A DNA stretch of 64,000 nucleotides from Sphingobacterium sp. R2 (GCF_040760075.1 NZ_CP142884.1:2480001-2544000); one strand, 5' to 3'. Shown: positions 1 to 7,507, counted from the first letter of the stretch. The notes: generated by a model from the sequence alone, not told the origin. A program made the numbers and translations.

Positions 1-1
1 T

Positions 2-490
2 GTCGTTGAGAACCAGGTATTAAAAGAGGAGTTGGCTAAGGGAGCACTAAATCCAGAGTGTATGCGGGAATGTTCGCACGTGCTGATTTTCGCTGCATGG
101 GATCGCTATACGGCTGAGCGTATCGATCAGGTTTATGATTATACAACAGATGAACGCGATCTGCCTCGAGGACGCTTTGGTTCGTACACCGATAAGCTAA
201 AGTCGATTTATCTAAATGAAGCTGCCGAAAGAAATTTTGCGCATACAGCAAGACAGACTTATATCGCTTTAGGCTTGGCGCTAGCCCAAGCGGCCGAACT
301 TCGCGTCGATTCTACGCCAGCGGAAGGTTTTGATAATCAAGTGGTGGATAACGTATTGGAACTTGAAAAGCTTGGTTTAAAAAGTGTATCATTAATGTAT
401 ATTGGTGTAGCAGACTCTTCCCGAGATTGGATCTCAACGATGAAAAAAGTTAGAGTATCCAAAGAGGATTTTGTCGTTGAATATAAATAA
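2..490 (+). CDS. Nitroreductase family protein, C-terminal part (5' end outside window)
   Basis: The frame is open back to the window edge, so the gene starts upstream; a TTG at 32 is only an internal leucine codon. The visible 162 residues resemble the C-terminal half of NfsB/YdgI-type NAD(P)H-dependent FMN oxidoreductases: an alpha-helical stretch reading HTARQTYIALGLALAQAAEL, then the VDSTPAEGFD segment typical of the family, then a hydrophobic strand and a short C-terminal tail ending near KKVRVSKEDFVVEY. Such enzymes reduce nitro compounds or quinones in the cytoplasm. It is followed 47 bases later by an OhrR-like regulator in the same direction, so the pair may form a redox-stress unit. 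The family call is good; the substrate is unknown. Confidence 0.85.
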   Translation, partial: VVENQVLKEELAKGALNPECMRECSHVLIFAAWDRYTAERIDQVYDYTTDERDLPRGRFGSYTDKLKSIYLNEAAERNFAHTARQTYIALGLALAQAAELRVDSTPAEGFDNQVVDNVLELEKLGLKSVSLMYIGVADSSRDWISTMKKVRVSKEDFVVEYK

Positions 491-525
491 ATGGTCACTA
501 CTTTCTCATTCATTTGAAAACTCGA

Positions 526-533
526 TATCTTTG
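526..533 (+). promoter_or_regulatory. Candidate -7 element of the OhrR-like gene
   Basis: TATCTTTG matches the Bacteroidota -7 consensus TAnnTTTG and lies 4 bases before the ATG at 538, so a transcript from it would be almost leaderless. I see no convincing -33 TTTG at the expected distance, so this is weak evidence. Confidence 0.3.
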
Positions 534-537
534 TAAG

Positions 538-969
538 ATGGACGACTTATTAAAATTAGATAAACAGCTCTGCTTTTCAGTTTACGTGCTGCATAGGGAA
601 ATTATGCAGCAATATCGAGCTATTCTTGAAGAGATCGACTTGACCTACCCACAATATATCACCATGATGGCATTATGGGAAAATGATGAGCAAACGGTAA
701 ATCAATTAGGTGGTAAACTATTTTTAGATAATGGAACACTTACACCACTGTTGAAACGTCTCGAGGCCAAAGCCTTGCTCACCCGAACACGAAGCAAATC
801 TGATGAGCGTGTGGTAAAAATCAAACTAACGAAGCAAGGATTGCTGCTGAAAGAAAAAGCGAGTTGTATTCCTATGCAGATTTTTCAAACGTTAAACCTT
901 GAGTATGATGATATGATCCAGCTCAAGTCTTTAGCTGATAAAATTGTAAATAATTCGGGTAAACGCTAG
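538..969 (+). CDS. ohrR: MarR-family transcriptional regulator, OhrR-like
   Basis: A 143-residue winged-helix regulator. The N-terminal LDKQLCFSVY segment carries a cysteine at residue 12 in the context where OhrR proteins keep their peroxide-sensing cysteine. The wing-helix core follows (YPQYITMMALWENDEQTVNQLGG, then the LTPLLKRLEAKALLTRTRS recognition region and DERVVKIKLT wing). In OhrR proteins oxidation of this cysteine by organic hydroperoxides releases DNA. No Ohr peroxidase gene is adjacent; the neighbouring nitroreductase is the possible target. I chose the ATG at 538 over a TTG at 514 because the residues encoded before it are unlike the family. Family call is firm, OhrR assignment likely. 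Confidence 0.85.
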   Translation: MDDLLKLDKQLCFSVYVLHREIMQQYRAILEEIDLTYPQYITMMALWENDEQTVNQLGGKLFLDNGTLTPLLKRLEAKALLTRTRSKSDERVVKIKLTKQGLLLKEKASCIPMQIFQTLNLEYDDMIQLKSLADKIVNNSGKR

Positions 970-984
970 AAGTTTTTCATAAAG

Positions 985-1033
985 AATAAGCAAGGACTGG
1001 ACGAGATATAATTTCGTTCAGTCCTTGCTTATT
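985..1033. terminator. Bidirectional terminator hairpin
   Basis: A perfect 15-base inverted repeat (985-999 with 1019-1033, arm AATAAGCAAGGACTG) lies between the convergent ohrR-like and nudK-like genes, with T-rich sequence after it on both strands. Confidence 0.85.
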
Positions 1034-1161
1034 TTACTATAAGGAGTTCTTGAAAATAGAAATCCCCACTATATATCAACTACCACAGATTTCGAGTGCT
1101 CCAAGTTTATTTCCGCTGAAATTGGCTATCTAGCTTAAATGGCTATAAACCTGCTGTATGC

Positions 1162-1743
1162 CTATAAGATATTTCTCAATTTAATATATTGCAGCAACAT
1201 AATAGTTTTTCCATCTTTGATTTCTCCTGTTTCAATCATGTTTAAAGCATCCTGAATTTTGATTTCAAGGATCTCTATATGCTCCTCTTCTTCTTCAAGT
1301 CCACCTCCATCGCTAACTTTCATATTGGTTGTATATTCTGCTATAAAAAAATGCAATATCTCGGTTACTGACCCGGGGGACATGTAGGCCTCAAATATCT
1401 TTTGTGCTTCCTTGATCTGGTAGCCCGTTTCTTCTTTTGTTTCTCTACGGATGCAATCTTGCGGTGAATCTTGGTCAAGTAATCCTGCGCATGCTTCTAT
1501 CAGCATACCCGATTCGTTGCCGTTGATGTAAGTTGGTATTCGAAATTGTCTGGTCAATATTACGGTCTGGGAACTGATGTTATAAAGCAAAATAACCGCG
1601 CCATTACCACGGTCATAAGCTTCCCTACTTTGTTGCTGTACTGTACCGTCGGGTTTGCTGTATTGATAGGTTACTTTCTTTAGCGTGTACCAATTATCTG
1701 ATAATATCTCGGTTTTTATAATTTCAATATCTTTTATTGCCAT
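1162..1743 (-). CDS. nudK: NudK-like Nudix hydrolase (GDP-mannose/ADP-ribose type)
   Basis: The 193-residue product follows E. coli NudK almost end to end: start [20 protein letters not shown], the [16 protein letters not shown] strand, [15 protein letters not shown], the Nudix box ([20 protein letters not shown] and following GY), [18 protein letters not shown] and the C-terminal [15 protein letters not shown]. NudK hydrolyses GDP-mannose and related nucleoside diphosphate sugars in the cytoplasm. The REtkEE core that binds the metal is intact; the acidic residue usual six positions after the first glycine of the box in E. coli NudK is a serine here. The longer reading frame to 1785 adds a hydrophobic leader absent from the family, so the ATG at 1743 is preferred. 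Monocistronic, convergent with the OhrR-like gene. Confidence 0.92.
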   Translation of the reverse strand: MAIKDIEIIKTEILSDNWYTLKKVTYQYSKPDGTVQQQSREAYDRGNGAVILLYNISSQTVILTRQFRIPTYINGNESGMLIEACAGLLDQDSPQDCIRRETKEETGYQIKEAQKIFEAYMSPGSVTEILHFFIAEYTTNMKVSDGGGLEEEEEHIEILEIKIQDALNMIETGEIKDGKTIMLLQYIKLRNIL

Positions 1744-1858
1744 TTTTAGTGTGTTAAAGTCAAATAGTAAAAATAAAGATTGCAATCCATATGAAGTAGG
1801 GAAAACTAAAGATGCTTTGATATCTTTCGTTGGTTTCTATGGCGCTATTTGATGGACT

Positions 1859-1960
1859 TTATTTGAGACCATTTTCCAATACCTGTTTATCGATCGTGAA
1901 CTCACGATAGCCAAATGCACCAGACTTGTAGCCAATAACGGCACCGAACTCAATTTTTTT
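1859..1960 (-). other. In-frame coding tail beyond the stop of the 1961-3088 lipoprotein
   Basis: Directly after the TAA of the lipoprotein, the same reading frame stays open for 33 codons before a second TAA at 1859-1861. The tail reads KKIEFGAVIGYKSGAFGYRE and then FTIDKQVLENGLK, which looks like ordinary protein (alternating hydrophobic beta-strand) and fits the end of a beta-propeller blade following YRSSVFP. The likeliest reading is that a sense codon (GAA, CAA or AAA) became TAA by one substitution. A nine-A run follows the stop, but its length does not affect the stop. Confidence 0.6.
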
Positions 1961-3088
1961 TTAGGAAGATATCTTTGGGAATACGGAAGAGCGGTATACA
2001 TTAGCGGAAGCTAAAGGTTTTTCAAAGACCCGAAAGTGTATGCCATCCTTTGAATATGCTAGGTAATTCATATCTGAGGTGAATCGGTCTACATTTCCGA
2101 TTGCCAGACATAAGAAATAATATCCATCGATATAAGAGCCTTGTAAATGCCAAGTTGAATATCCCTTACTAAACTCGAGCCAAGGTTTGTTGATAAATTC
2201 AATCTTTTTGCTATTCCGATAAGTGGTAAAGTCTAATCCATTTGTAGAAACACGCGATAGGATATTCGTTATAATAGGAGTTTTATAACTCGGCATGAAA
2301 TCTACTTCGTAGCTTGTTGTTACATTGGCGGAATTTTTTACAAAGGTTGGAGATAGGATGTGGTTGTCTTGAAAGGCTGCGGGTTCATTACTATTATAAA
2401 CGAGTTCCAGGGGAGTCCAGTCAATCCCATTTTTCGATGTTTGCCTTACAATAACACGTTCAGCTTCTTCGTTTAATTTCCTATTATTATTGTCTCTTTT
2501 TGCGCCCCATCTTTTCAGAATTTTGCTGGAGAAAAAGCATCCCCTATAATAGAGCTCAAATTCCTTTCCGTTGAAATTCCAATCAACATCAGACCAATAG
2601 CCTTGATTTGGACTACCATCTTTTTGGATGAAAGACTCCTCTAATGGTGGTCGGCGTTGAATAGGATTGATCATCCCAGCTGGTGTAATCCATTCTTTTC
2701 CGTCGTTGGATGCAACTATATTCGGGTTTTCGTAAAGTGAGGCTGTTCTGTCTGAGCCTATGATTCCGAAATAAGGCGTGAATACCATCCAATATTTATA
2801 TCCGTTGAAACCCTTTGGAAAATACTCCACATCGGGATGGCAATAACTCGCGTTATTTCCAGAAATATCGCGTACCAAAGATGGTCGCTCTTCACCAGGT
2901 TCATTTGCATTGGCAATTGCATTAATTTTTATAGTAGCAATATCATTTGTAAAACCTGCTGGGACTGGTAGTTTATCTCTTTCTGTGATCTCAGGATCGG
3001 GCGGTACAATACCTGGGTGAATATCTCTCTTACAACTAACAAATAATGTTAGGCCCAAGAAGAAATAGGCAATTCTTTGAAACGACAT
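1961..3088 (-). CDS. Secreted lipoprotein resembling a glycosidase-type beta-propeller, probably truncated by a nonsense codon
   Basis: A 375-residue exported lipoprotein: an N-terminal hydrophobic stretch ends in the lipobox LFVSC at about residue 19. The body has repeated features of five-bladed-propeller glycosidase-like proteins (GH32/GH43/sialidase style): NIVASNDGKEWITPAGM, SKNGIDWTPLELVYN, STNGLDFTTYRNSK and YSKDGIHFRVF, all of the xSxDGxxW/F type, plus CHPDVEYFP and YWMVFTPY near the N-terminus. I cannot assign a substrate. The coding frame ends at 1961, but a further 33 in-frame codons follow the stop, so the protein has probably lost its last strands. It stands alone, transcribed leftward, with the SIR2-like gene behind it. 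It may be a decaying gene. Confidence 0.7.
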   Translation of the reverse strand: MSFQRIAYFFLGLTLFVSCKRDIHPGIVPPDPEITERDKLPVPAGFTNDIATIKINAIANANEPGEERPSLVRDISGNNASYCHPDVEYFPKGFNGYKYWMVFTPYFGIIGSDRTASLYENPNIVASNDGKEWITPAGMINPIQRRPPLEESFIQKDGSPNQGYWSDVDWNFNGKEFELYYRGCFFSSKILKRWGAKRDNNNRKLNEEAERVIVRQTSKNGIDWTPLELVYNSNEPAAFQDNHILSPTFVKNSANVTTSYEVDFMPSYKTPIITNILSRVSTNGLDFTTYRNSKKIEFINKPWLEFSKGYSTWHLQGSYIDGYYFLCLAIGNVDRFTSDMNYLAYSKDGIHFRVFEKPLASANVYRSSVFPKISS

Positions 3089-3246
3089 AGAGAGTTCTTA
3101 AAAATAAATATCGACGGTTAATATGTTATGGCCTTACGGTTCCTTTAAATTGCAGGAACTAAAAGCAAAAGTGATTTATTTTTTTTATTTCTCAAAATCA
3201 ATCTGAAAATATTATTCTATGTTTCAATTGTCTCTTATCCTCCACT

Positions 3247-4131
3247 TCAAAGCTGGTATCTCTTTCTTACTGCTGCTAATACTTTTCTATAATATGTAGT
3301 TTTATCGGCTTCGTCAATTACAATAATCTCGACATCATTTGCCTGAAGTAACTGCATCTTATCCTTGGAAAGCGAATACCATTTTTTTGTTGTATAATAA
3401 AACAATTGATTTTTAATAAAGCTACTTCGTTTGTAATACTTATTGCGCGCACGATACGTTAATAGCCACCAAAGATCGATTTCAACAAGATCTAGAGAAA
3501 GGCCAAAGATGTGGATATCTTGCGTAAAAAATAGATCAATCCACGATTGTAGCTCGGTTCTTTTTTTCTGATTCAACCTTTTCATCAAGGAATCTTTGTA
3601 GACAGTTTCTGAACTGTAATTTGTTCCATTAACGACATAATCCCTCATTTTTTGCAATTGACCACAATAATGCTCATAACCGAGATTAATGGAAGAGGGA
3701 TTTAGACAGTCACCATGAATATGCCAATAGGTTTTATGCTCACTTTCATGCCTGCGAAAGATGCTGTAGGTTGTTTCGCGGATTAAACCAGTATTACGTG
3801 TGCTGGTTTGACCTTCTAAACTAAAATCATAATTTGTGGTTATGATGTTTTTTATTGGTATCTCCCGAATTAACTGGTGTATTTCGTTTTGCTTGATTTT
3901 CGACACACAATCGGAGATATAACTTTTAAGTTCCCTCTCGTTAATGTGCTGTTTTTTGATAGCGCCAAGGAATATTTCCTCATATAACATGGGGAAGGGT
4001 TTGAGTCCATTTTCTAATGAACTGACCTTATATTTCTCTTTAATATTAGTTAATAAATCGCTCCAGCTGATCCCGGGTGAGATATTATTGATGTCGTTCC
4101 CAACTAGTAAAGTAAACTTATTCATCATCAT
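3247..4131 (-). CDS. SIR2-like domain protein (possible NAD-degrading defence effector)
   Basis: About 292-294 residues; three consecutive ATG codons (4131, 4128, 4125) make the exact start uncertain, and the longer frame to 4221 adds an unlikely basic hydrophobic leader. Numbering from the ATG at 4125, SIR2-type motifs can be read in order: LLVGNDIN with W21 at the nucleotide-binding N-terminus, NIITTNYDFSLE at 93-104 (the catalytic-type Asn), YWHIHGD at 133-139 (the catalytic-type His) and IFGLSLDLVEIDLWWLL at 206-222. This layout matches SIR2_2-type stand-alone bacterial proteins, some of which kill phage-infected cells by depleting NAD. The classical GAGAS motif is replaced. It lies next to phage-like lysis genes and a CI-type repressor, which fits an element-borne defence or abortive-infection role; this is inference. 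Confidence 0.7.
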   Translation of the reverse strand: MMMNKFTLLVGNDINNISPGISWSDLLTNIKEKYKVSSLENGLKPFPMLYEEIFLGAIKKQHINERELKSYISDCVSKIKQNEIHQLIREIPIKNIITTNYDFSLEGQTSTRNTGLIRETTYSIFRRHESEHKTYWHIHGDCLNPSSINLGYEHYCGQLQKMRDYVVNGTNYSSETVYKDSLMKRLNQKKRTELQSWIDLFFTQDIHIFGLSLDLVEIDLWWLLTYRARNKYYKRSSFIKNQLFYYTTKKWYSLSKDKMQLLQANDVEIIVIDEADKTTYYRKVLAAVRKRYQL

Positions 4132-4481
4132 ATAAATCAAGCGCCATCCACGTATAACCTTGAAGACGATGCCTAATATTCGTATAATTTGTTGTTTGAT
4201 CACCTGTAGCATACAGGTCAATCCAATACTAAAATAATAAATTAAATCCTGAAGGAATATAATGTACGTTTTTTTAAGAGCGGATCTTGTAGGCTTTTAG
4301 TCTGGAGACCTTAACATATTTCTATTCATTAACTGGTAATAATTGTCTGCTAGTGCTTTTAGTTGAGCTTTCTTGCATAGTGTTTTCATCGAGAGTCATG
4401 CTTTAATTAGCACGATATAGGTTATGGAATAGTAACTGAATGTAATTAGCGGGACTGGAGTTATTCTGCTGATGATTATTA

Positions 4482-4515
4482 AAAAAAAGGCTAGGCGAAC
4501 CAACTTCCTAGCCTT
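4482..4515 (-). terminator. Orphan intrinsic terminator (leftward)
   Basis: A perfect 9-base stem, AAGGCTAGG with CCTAGCCTT (4487-4495 and 4507-4515), is followed on the minus strand by a run of eight T. No minus-strand gene precedes it: the next gene to the right is on the plus strand. It may end a short leftward RNA. Confidence 0.65.
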
Positions 4516-4660
4516 CACGGTATAACTCATCCTATGCTATAACAAACAAATAACAAAGGACAGAAGGAAATGTTTGATGGCCAGATAAAATCCTCGTTAT
4601 GAAACGCTAACGATGTGATCATTTTTGAATGAACATTAATGTTGAGGTGTTTTTCCTAAA

Positions 4661-4687
4661 TAGTCGGTAAGTGGAACGTACCGACTA
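4661..4687. repeat. Hairpin, 9-base stem
   Basis: TAGTCGGTA (4661-4669) and TACCGACTA (4679-4687) form a perfect inverted repeat around a 9-base loop, about 160 bases before the amidase gene. There is no T tract; it could be an operator or RNA structure. Confidence 0.5.
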
Positions 4688-4848
4688 CATTAATCTGTTA
4701 TTCCGTGTTTTAATAGCTGACTGCCTTTAAATTTGTAGTGTAGAGAAAGCTAAAATGCTTTCATTGATCACATTTGATTCGATGCTTATGAAAGCTCGGA
4801 GTAATCTAAATACAAACATAAAAGAACTAATTAATAAGGATAAAAGCT

Positions 4849-5343
4849 ATGGAAATTAAAGAAAACAAGCTGTTAGGTGTTTCATATAGAGATACGCCCA
4901 ATAAAGGTGGTATTATCAAACCTGTTTATATCATCATGCATTATGATGGTGCGCCCAACTCGACTAGTGCTATAGACTGGTTGACAGATTCGCGAAGTAA
5001 AGTGTCTGCGCATCTGCATATAAGTCGTACTGGTGTTGTAACCCAAATGGCCCCGTTTAATGTCAGATGCTGGCATGCAGGTTCTAGTACATGGGCGGGG
5101 CTAAAGGGGTTGAATACCTATAGTATAGGTATAGAGTTACAGAATAAAGGTCATGAAATCTATACCGAAAAGCAAATCAGTATTGCGCTTGAAGTGTGTC
5201 AGGCACTTATCGGTCACTATCCGATTCGGGATATTTTGGGGCATTCAGATATCGCTCCCGGAAGAAAAGAGGATCCAGGGCGACAGTTTCCCTGGGAGAA
5301 ATTTAAATCATTAATAAAAGGGGATTGGAATGGACTTACTTGA
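4849..5343 (+). CDS. N-acetylmuramoyl-L-alanine amidase (Amidase_2), endolysin-like
   Basis: A 164-residue single-domain amidase of the AmpD/T7-lysozyme family that cleaves the bond between muramic acid and the stem peptide. The zinc ligands can be placed at H31 (IIMHYDGA), H132 (LGHSDIAPGRKEDPG) and D142, with the catalytic-type Glu at 96 (SIGIELQNKG); this spacing closely follows AmpD (H34, E116, H154, D164). There is no signal peptide, so export needs a holin or other lysis partner. The next gene overlaps it by 14 bases and encodes a membrane/coiled-coil protein, the usual arrangement of a phage lysis cassette. An AAGGA stretch sits shortly before the ATG. A cellular AmpD role is the alternative, but the context favours a phage origin. 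Confidence 0.88.
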   Translation: MEIKENKLLGVSYRDTPNKGGIIKPVYIIMHYDGAPNSTSAIDWLTDSRSKVSAHLHISRTGVVTQMAPFNVRCWHAGSSTWAGLKGLNTYSIGIELQNKGHEIYTEKQISIALEVCQALIGHYPIRDILGHSDIAPGRKEDPGRQFPWEKFKSLIKGDWNGLT

Positions 5344-5692
5344 AATTTTGGAAAAGTTGATTATACCCGTGGCTACTGCTGTTGGAGGATATTTCGTCGG
5401 AAAGCCCAAAGAGCAAGCTCAAGTGGAAGCTACAAATGTTGAAAATGCTGGAAAGGTGATCGAGAAATGGGAAGGATATTCGAATAGATTAGCGAAGGAT
5501 ATTGAGCAACTTCGCGCGATTATTGAAGATCTTAATGAAGCATTACGGTTAGCAAATGATGAACGTATTTCGTGCATAAGGACGTTAGCCGATTTGCAAA
5601 AAAAATATGACGACCTCATGATACTTTATAATAAATTAAAAATGGAATTAAAGCAGGTCAAAAATGCAAAACATACTACAGGCAATGAATAA
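5330..5692 (+). CDS. Small membrane-anchored coiled-coil protein, putative lysis accessory (holin/spanin-like)
   Basis: A 120-residue protein with one N-terminal hydrophobic segment (about residues 6-24, LEKLIIPVATAVGGYFVG) and then a long, charged, heptad-like helix from about 35 to 110, rich in E, K and L. No named family is recognisable. The gene overlaps the amidase gene by 14 bases and so is probably translationally coupled. In Bacteroidota phages small one-span coiled-coil proteins commonly sit beside the amidase, where they act as holins or inner-membrane spanins. The function is inferred from position and topology only. Confidence 0.65.
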   Translation: MDLLEILEKLIIPVATAVGGYFVGKPKEQAQVEATNVENAGKVIEKWEGYSNRLAKDIEQLRAIIEDLNEALRLANDERISCIRTLADLQKKYDDLMILYNKLKMELKQVKNAKHTTGNE

Positions 5693-5716
5693 GATGTTTG
5701 AATCTACATCCCAAGA

Positions 5717-5748
5717 ATAGTCCTTGATTATTGTTTATCAAGGACTAT
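5717..5748 (+). terminator. Hairpin after the lysis pair, probable terminator
   Basis: A perfect 12-base inverted repeat (ATAGTCCTTGAT / ATCAAGGACTAT, loop of 8) begins 24 bases after the stop of the coiled-coil gene. The T tract is poor, so termination is likely but not certain. It also lies downstream of the leftward gene at 5812-6252. Confidence 0.6.
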
Positions 5749-5811
5749 CTATATGGTTTAATAAGAAGAAGACGAATTTTGTCAATAAGTTTAACATATG
5801 CTTGAAATAAA

Positions 5812-6252
5812 TCAATAGTCTTTATTGAAACGCGCATCAATAAGGTAATAATTGGCAACCTGCTTGATCTCCATTTTGAAGTCCCGGTAAAGATCAAATT
5901 GGTTGCACGCACATATGATGGATTTCTGTAAAATGTCATTATTTATTTTCAAACACGGTCCTAATTCTTTATAAATGGTGCTTTTAACCTTTGTTTTTAA
6001 ATTAGTTAACTTTTCAGGTTGAAAAATGCGTAAAACAACCGCTATAGCTTTGTAACGATGCTGAATATCGCTATAATTGATATATTCTCCCGTGATTTGT
6101 TGAATTGGGATGCCTACGAATTTGCAATAGCAGTCTATCACTTTACTGATTTTAGAAAGATCAGGTTCATAAATCTTATCAATGGATTTTAGTATTTCGG
6201 GATGATTTTCCTTTAAGAAACTCATCATAAATGAATAATATAATGTGTTCAT
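5812..6252 (-). CDS. Hypothetical protein, helical
   Basis: A 146-residue soluble, helix-rich protein without signal peptide or membrane segment. I do not recognise a family. The middle (residues about 35-75: VIDCYCKFVGIPIQQITGEY, then IQHRYKAIAVVLRIF) has a loose resemblance to the DnaA C-terminal DNA-binding helix-turn-helix found in some phage proteins, but the key signature is not clear. It is divergent from the CI/LexA-type repressor gene and convergent with the lysis pair, so it could be an element-encoded regulator controlled from the same 330-base spacer. The start at 6252 is preferred; M9 and M10 are alternatives. An AT-rich gene in an AT-rich neighbourhood. Confidence 0.55.
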   Translation of the reverse strand: MNTLYYSFMMSFLKENHPEILKSIDKIYEPDLSKISKVIDCYCKFVGIPIQQITGEYINYSDIQHRYKAIAVVLRIFQPEKLTNLKTKVKSTIYKELGPCLKINNDILQKSIICACNQFDLYRDFKMEIKQVANYYLIDARFNKDY

Positions 6253-6501
6253 GCGTTGTGAGGCTTTTTTACCTGTTAAACCTATTGTTGCTTCTGTTCT
6301 TAAAATTTATTTTGATGTGCGATTTATTAACATCTATATATTCGCCGCTAATCAATTATTTTGTTAAACAAAGTTAAACTAAATTGTTAATCATTTGATA
6401 TTTTTTTTGACAATTTTCTATATTATTGAAAAATAATAAACTTATTTGTTTAATATTAATATTCTGATAATCAGCTATTTTTATTTTTTTTAATTGGCCT
6501 G

Positions 6502-6533
6502 TTTGTTTAGGTTTGACAAGTTGTGTAACTTTG
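6502..6533 (+). promoter_or_regulatory. Bacteroidota promoter of the CI/LexA-type repressor gene
   Basis: A -33 TTTG (6502-6505) and a -7 TAACTTTG (6526-6533) are 20 bases apart, matching the Bacteroidota sigma consensus TTTG / TAnnTTTG. Transcription would start near 6540, about 45 bases before the ATG at 6584. Confidence 0.6.
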
Positions 6534-6562
6534 TTTCAGAATGTTATGTTTTTGTGTAACAT
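6521..6562. promoter_or_regulatory. Candidate operator for autoregulation of the repressor
   Basis: The 9-mer TTGTGTAAC occurs twice (6521-6529 and 6552-6560), 31 bases apart, about three helical turns; the first copy overlaps the -7 element. The second overlaps an inverted repeat ATGTTA (6541-6546) / TAACAT (6557-6562). Placement at the promoter of a repressor gene suggests autoregulation. Confidence 0.45.
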
Positions 6563-6583
6563 TTCTTAAGTACAGTATTAACT

Positions 6584-7390
6584 ATGGAGACTTATTCAAA
6601 TAATAATTTTGAAGTTTTGCGCTTGGAAATGCGTGTCACAAACCGTGAATTTGCGTCGTTATTAGGTGTACGCGAACAGGTATATTCGCGTATTAAAAAA
6701 GGTGAGTATCCTATTGGGCTTACGATGAAAACACGAATTCAGACGGCTTTTCCTCATATTCAATATGACTGGCTGTTGTATGGAAAAGGGGATAGGCTAG
6801 CAACGGTCGCTCCGGTTCAGTCTGACACTATGGCGATGGTCAGTATGGGAAATGGAAAATCAATAGGGTACTTTTCGGACGATATTAAGTTTATCGATGA
6901 AAACAAGAACAATATATTTTTTGAAGTTTCCCCTGGAAGATATTTGATGCAGACAAAACTCGTTACTGAGAAAGCGAAAGCCGGTTATTTATCTGGCTTT
7001 TCCGATCCCGAATATATGGACGATTTACCTGCTCATTTTATTACAGTCAATGAGTTTCATAAGGGAGCTTATCGTTCTTTTCAAGTTAGTGGTGATAGTA
7101 TGACTGATGGTACGGATGCAAGTGTATTGGATGGCGATATTGTTACGGGGCGTTTGATAAAGCCAGAGTTATGGCAATCCAAATTTCATACACATAAATA
7201 TCGTTATTGGGTAATAGTGCATAAGTTCGAGGGGGTTATTATAAAAGAGATCGCTCATCATGATGTGAACAACGGAATTCTTACGCTTAGATCGCTTAAC
7301 TCGGATAAAAAAAGATATCCTGATTTTGATGTAAATCTGGATGACGTTGACCAAATTTTCAATGTTGTAGATATTAGCCGCTCTTTATAA
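6584..7390 (+). CDS. XRE/S24-family self-cleaving transcriptional repressor (CI/LexA-like)
   Basis: A 268-residue protein with an N-terminal helix-turn-helix (about 8-60: TNREFASLLGVREQVYSRIK, then YDWLLYGKGD, typical of Bacteroidota phage-type repressors) and a C-terminal S24 peptidase domain (about 125-260). The autocleavage parts are all present: an Ala-Gly bond at 133-134 (AKAGYLSGF), the nucleophile Ser172 in VSGDSMTDG and the general-base Lys221 in GVIIKEI. Such repressors cleave themselves when RecA filaments form, inducing a prophage or SOS-linked element. The gene has its own promoter with operator-like repeats and lies by the lysis genes, so it probably governs this element. All residues needed for cleavage look intact although most phage genes are missing. 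Confidence 0.88.
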   Translation: METYSNNNFEVLRLEMRVTNREFASLLGVREQVYSRIKKGEYPIGLTMKTRIQTAFPHIQYDWLLYGKGDRLATVAPVQSDTMAMVSMGNGKSIGYFSDDIKFIDENKNNIFFEVSPGRYLMQTKLVTEKAKAGYLSGFSDPEYMDDLPAHFITVNEFHKGAYRSFQVSGDSMTDGTDASVLDGDIVTGRLIKPELWQSKFHTHKYRYWVIVHKFEGVIIKEIAHHDVNNGILTLRSLNSDKKRYPDFDVNLDDVDQIFNVVDISRSL

Positions 7391-7436
7391 GTGCATTAGT
7401 TTTTTAGGCGTTTTCTGGATTTTAAGGTGTATGGGC

Positions 7437-7507
7437 ATTTCTATATTTTTTCTTGCTAAAAAATATAGAAATTAAAGCTAATTATATTAGTTTTAATTTC
7501 TATATTT
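7437..7507. repeat. Three-armed inverted repeat (mutually exclusive hairpins)
   Basis: Arm 1 (7437-7451) is a perfect 15-base complement of 7458-7472, with loop CTTGCT. The middle arm, extended to 7461-7476, is also a perfect 16-base complement of arm 3 (7492-7507). The middle arm can therefore pair with only one partner at a time. The first hairpin starts 47 bases after the repressor stop and may act as its terminator; the second pairing would disrupt it. Confidence 0.7.

Larger units (their letters stand above)
4132..4848. other. Gene-free stretch with two hairpins
   Basis: No convincing reading frame in about 700 bases between the SIR2-like gene and the amidase gene. It holds a leftward terminator-like hairpin (4487-4515) with no gene in front of it and a second hairpin (4661-4687). 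A small RNA is possible but unproven. Confidence 0.5.
6253..6583. other. AT-rich divergent control region of the repressor
   Basis: A gene-free spacer between two divergent genes, very AT-rich. It contains repeated GTTAA-type words near 6360-6400, a good promoter (6502-6533) and operator-like repeats (6521-6562), described separately. Confidence 0.6.

Noticed and set aside
1954..1962. Nine-base homopolymer as the cause of the lipoprotein truncation (frameshift or phase variation)
   Set aside because: The stop codon precedes the run and the coding tail is in the same frame, so run-length change cannot explain or repair the stop.
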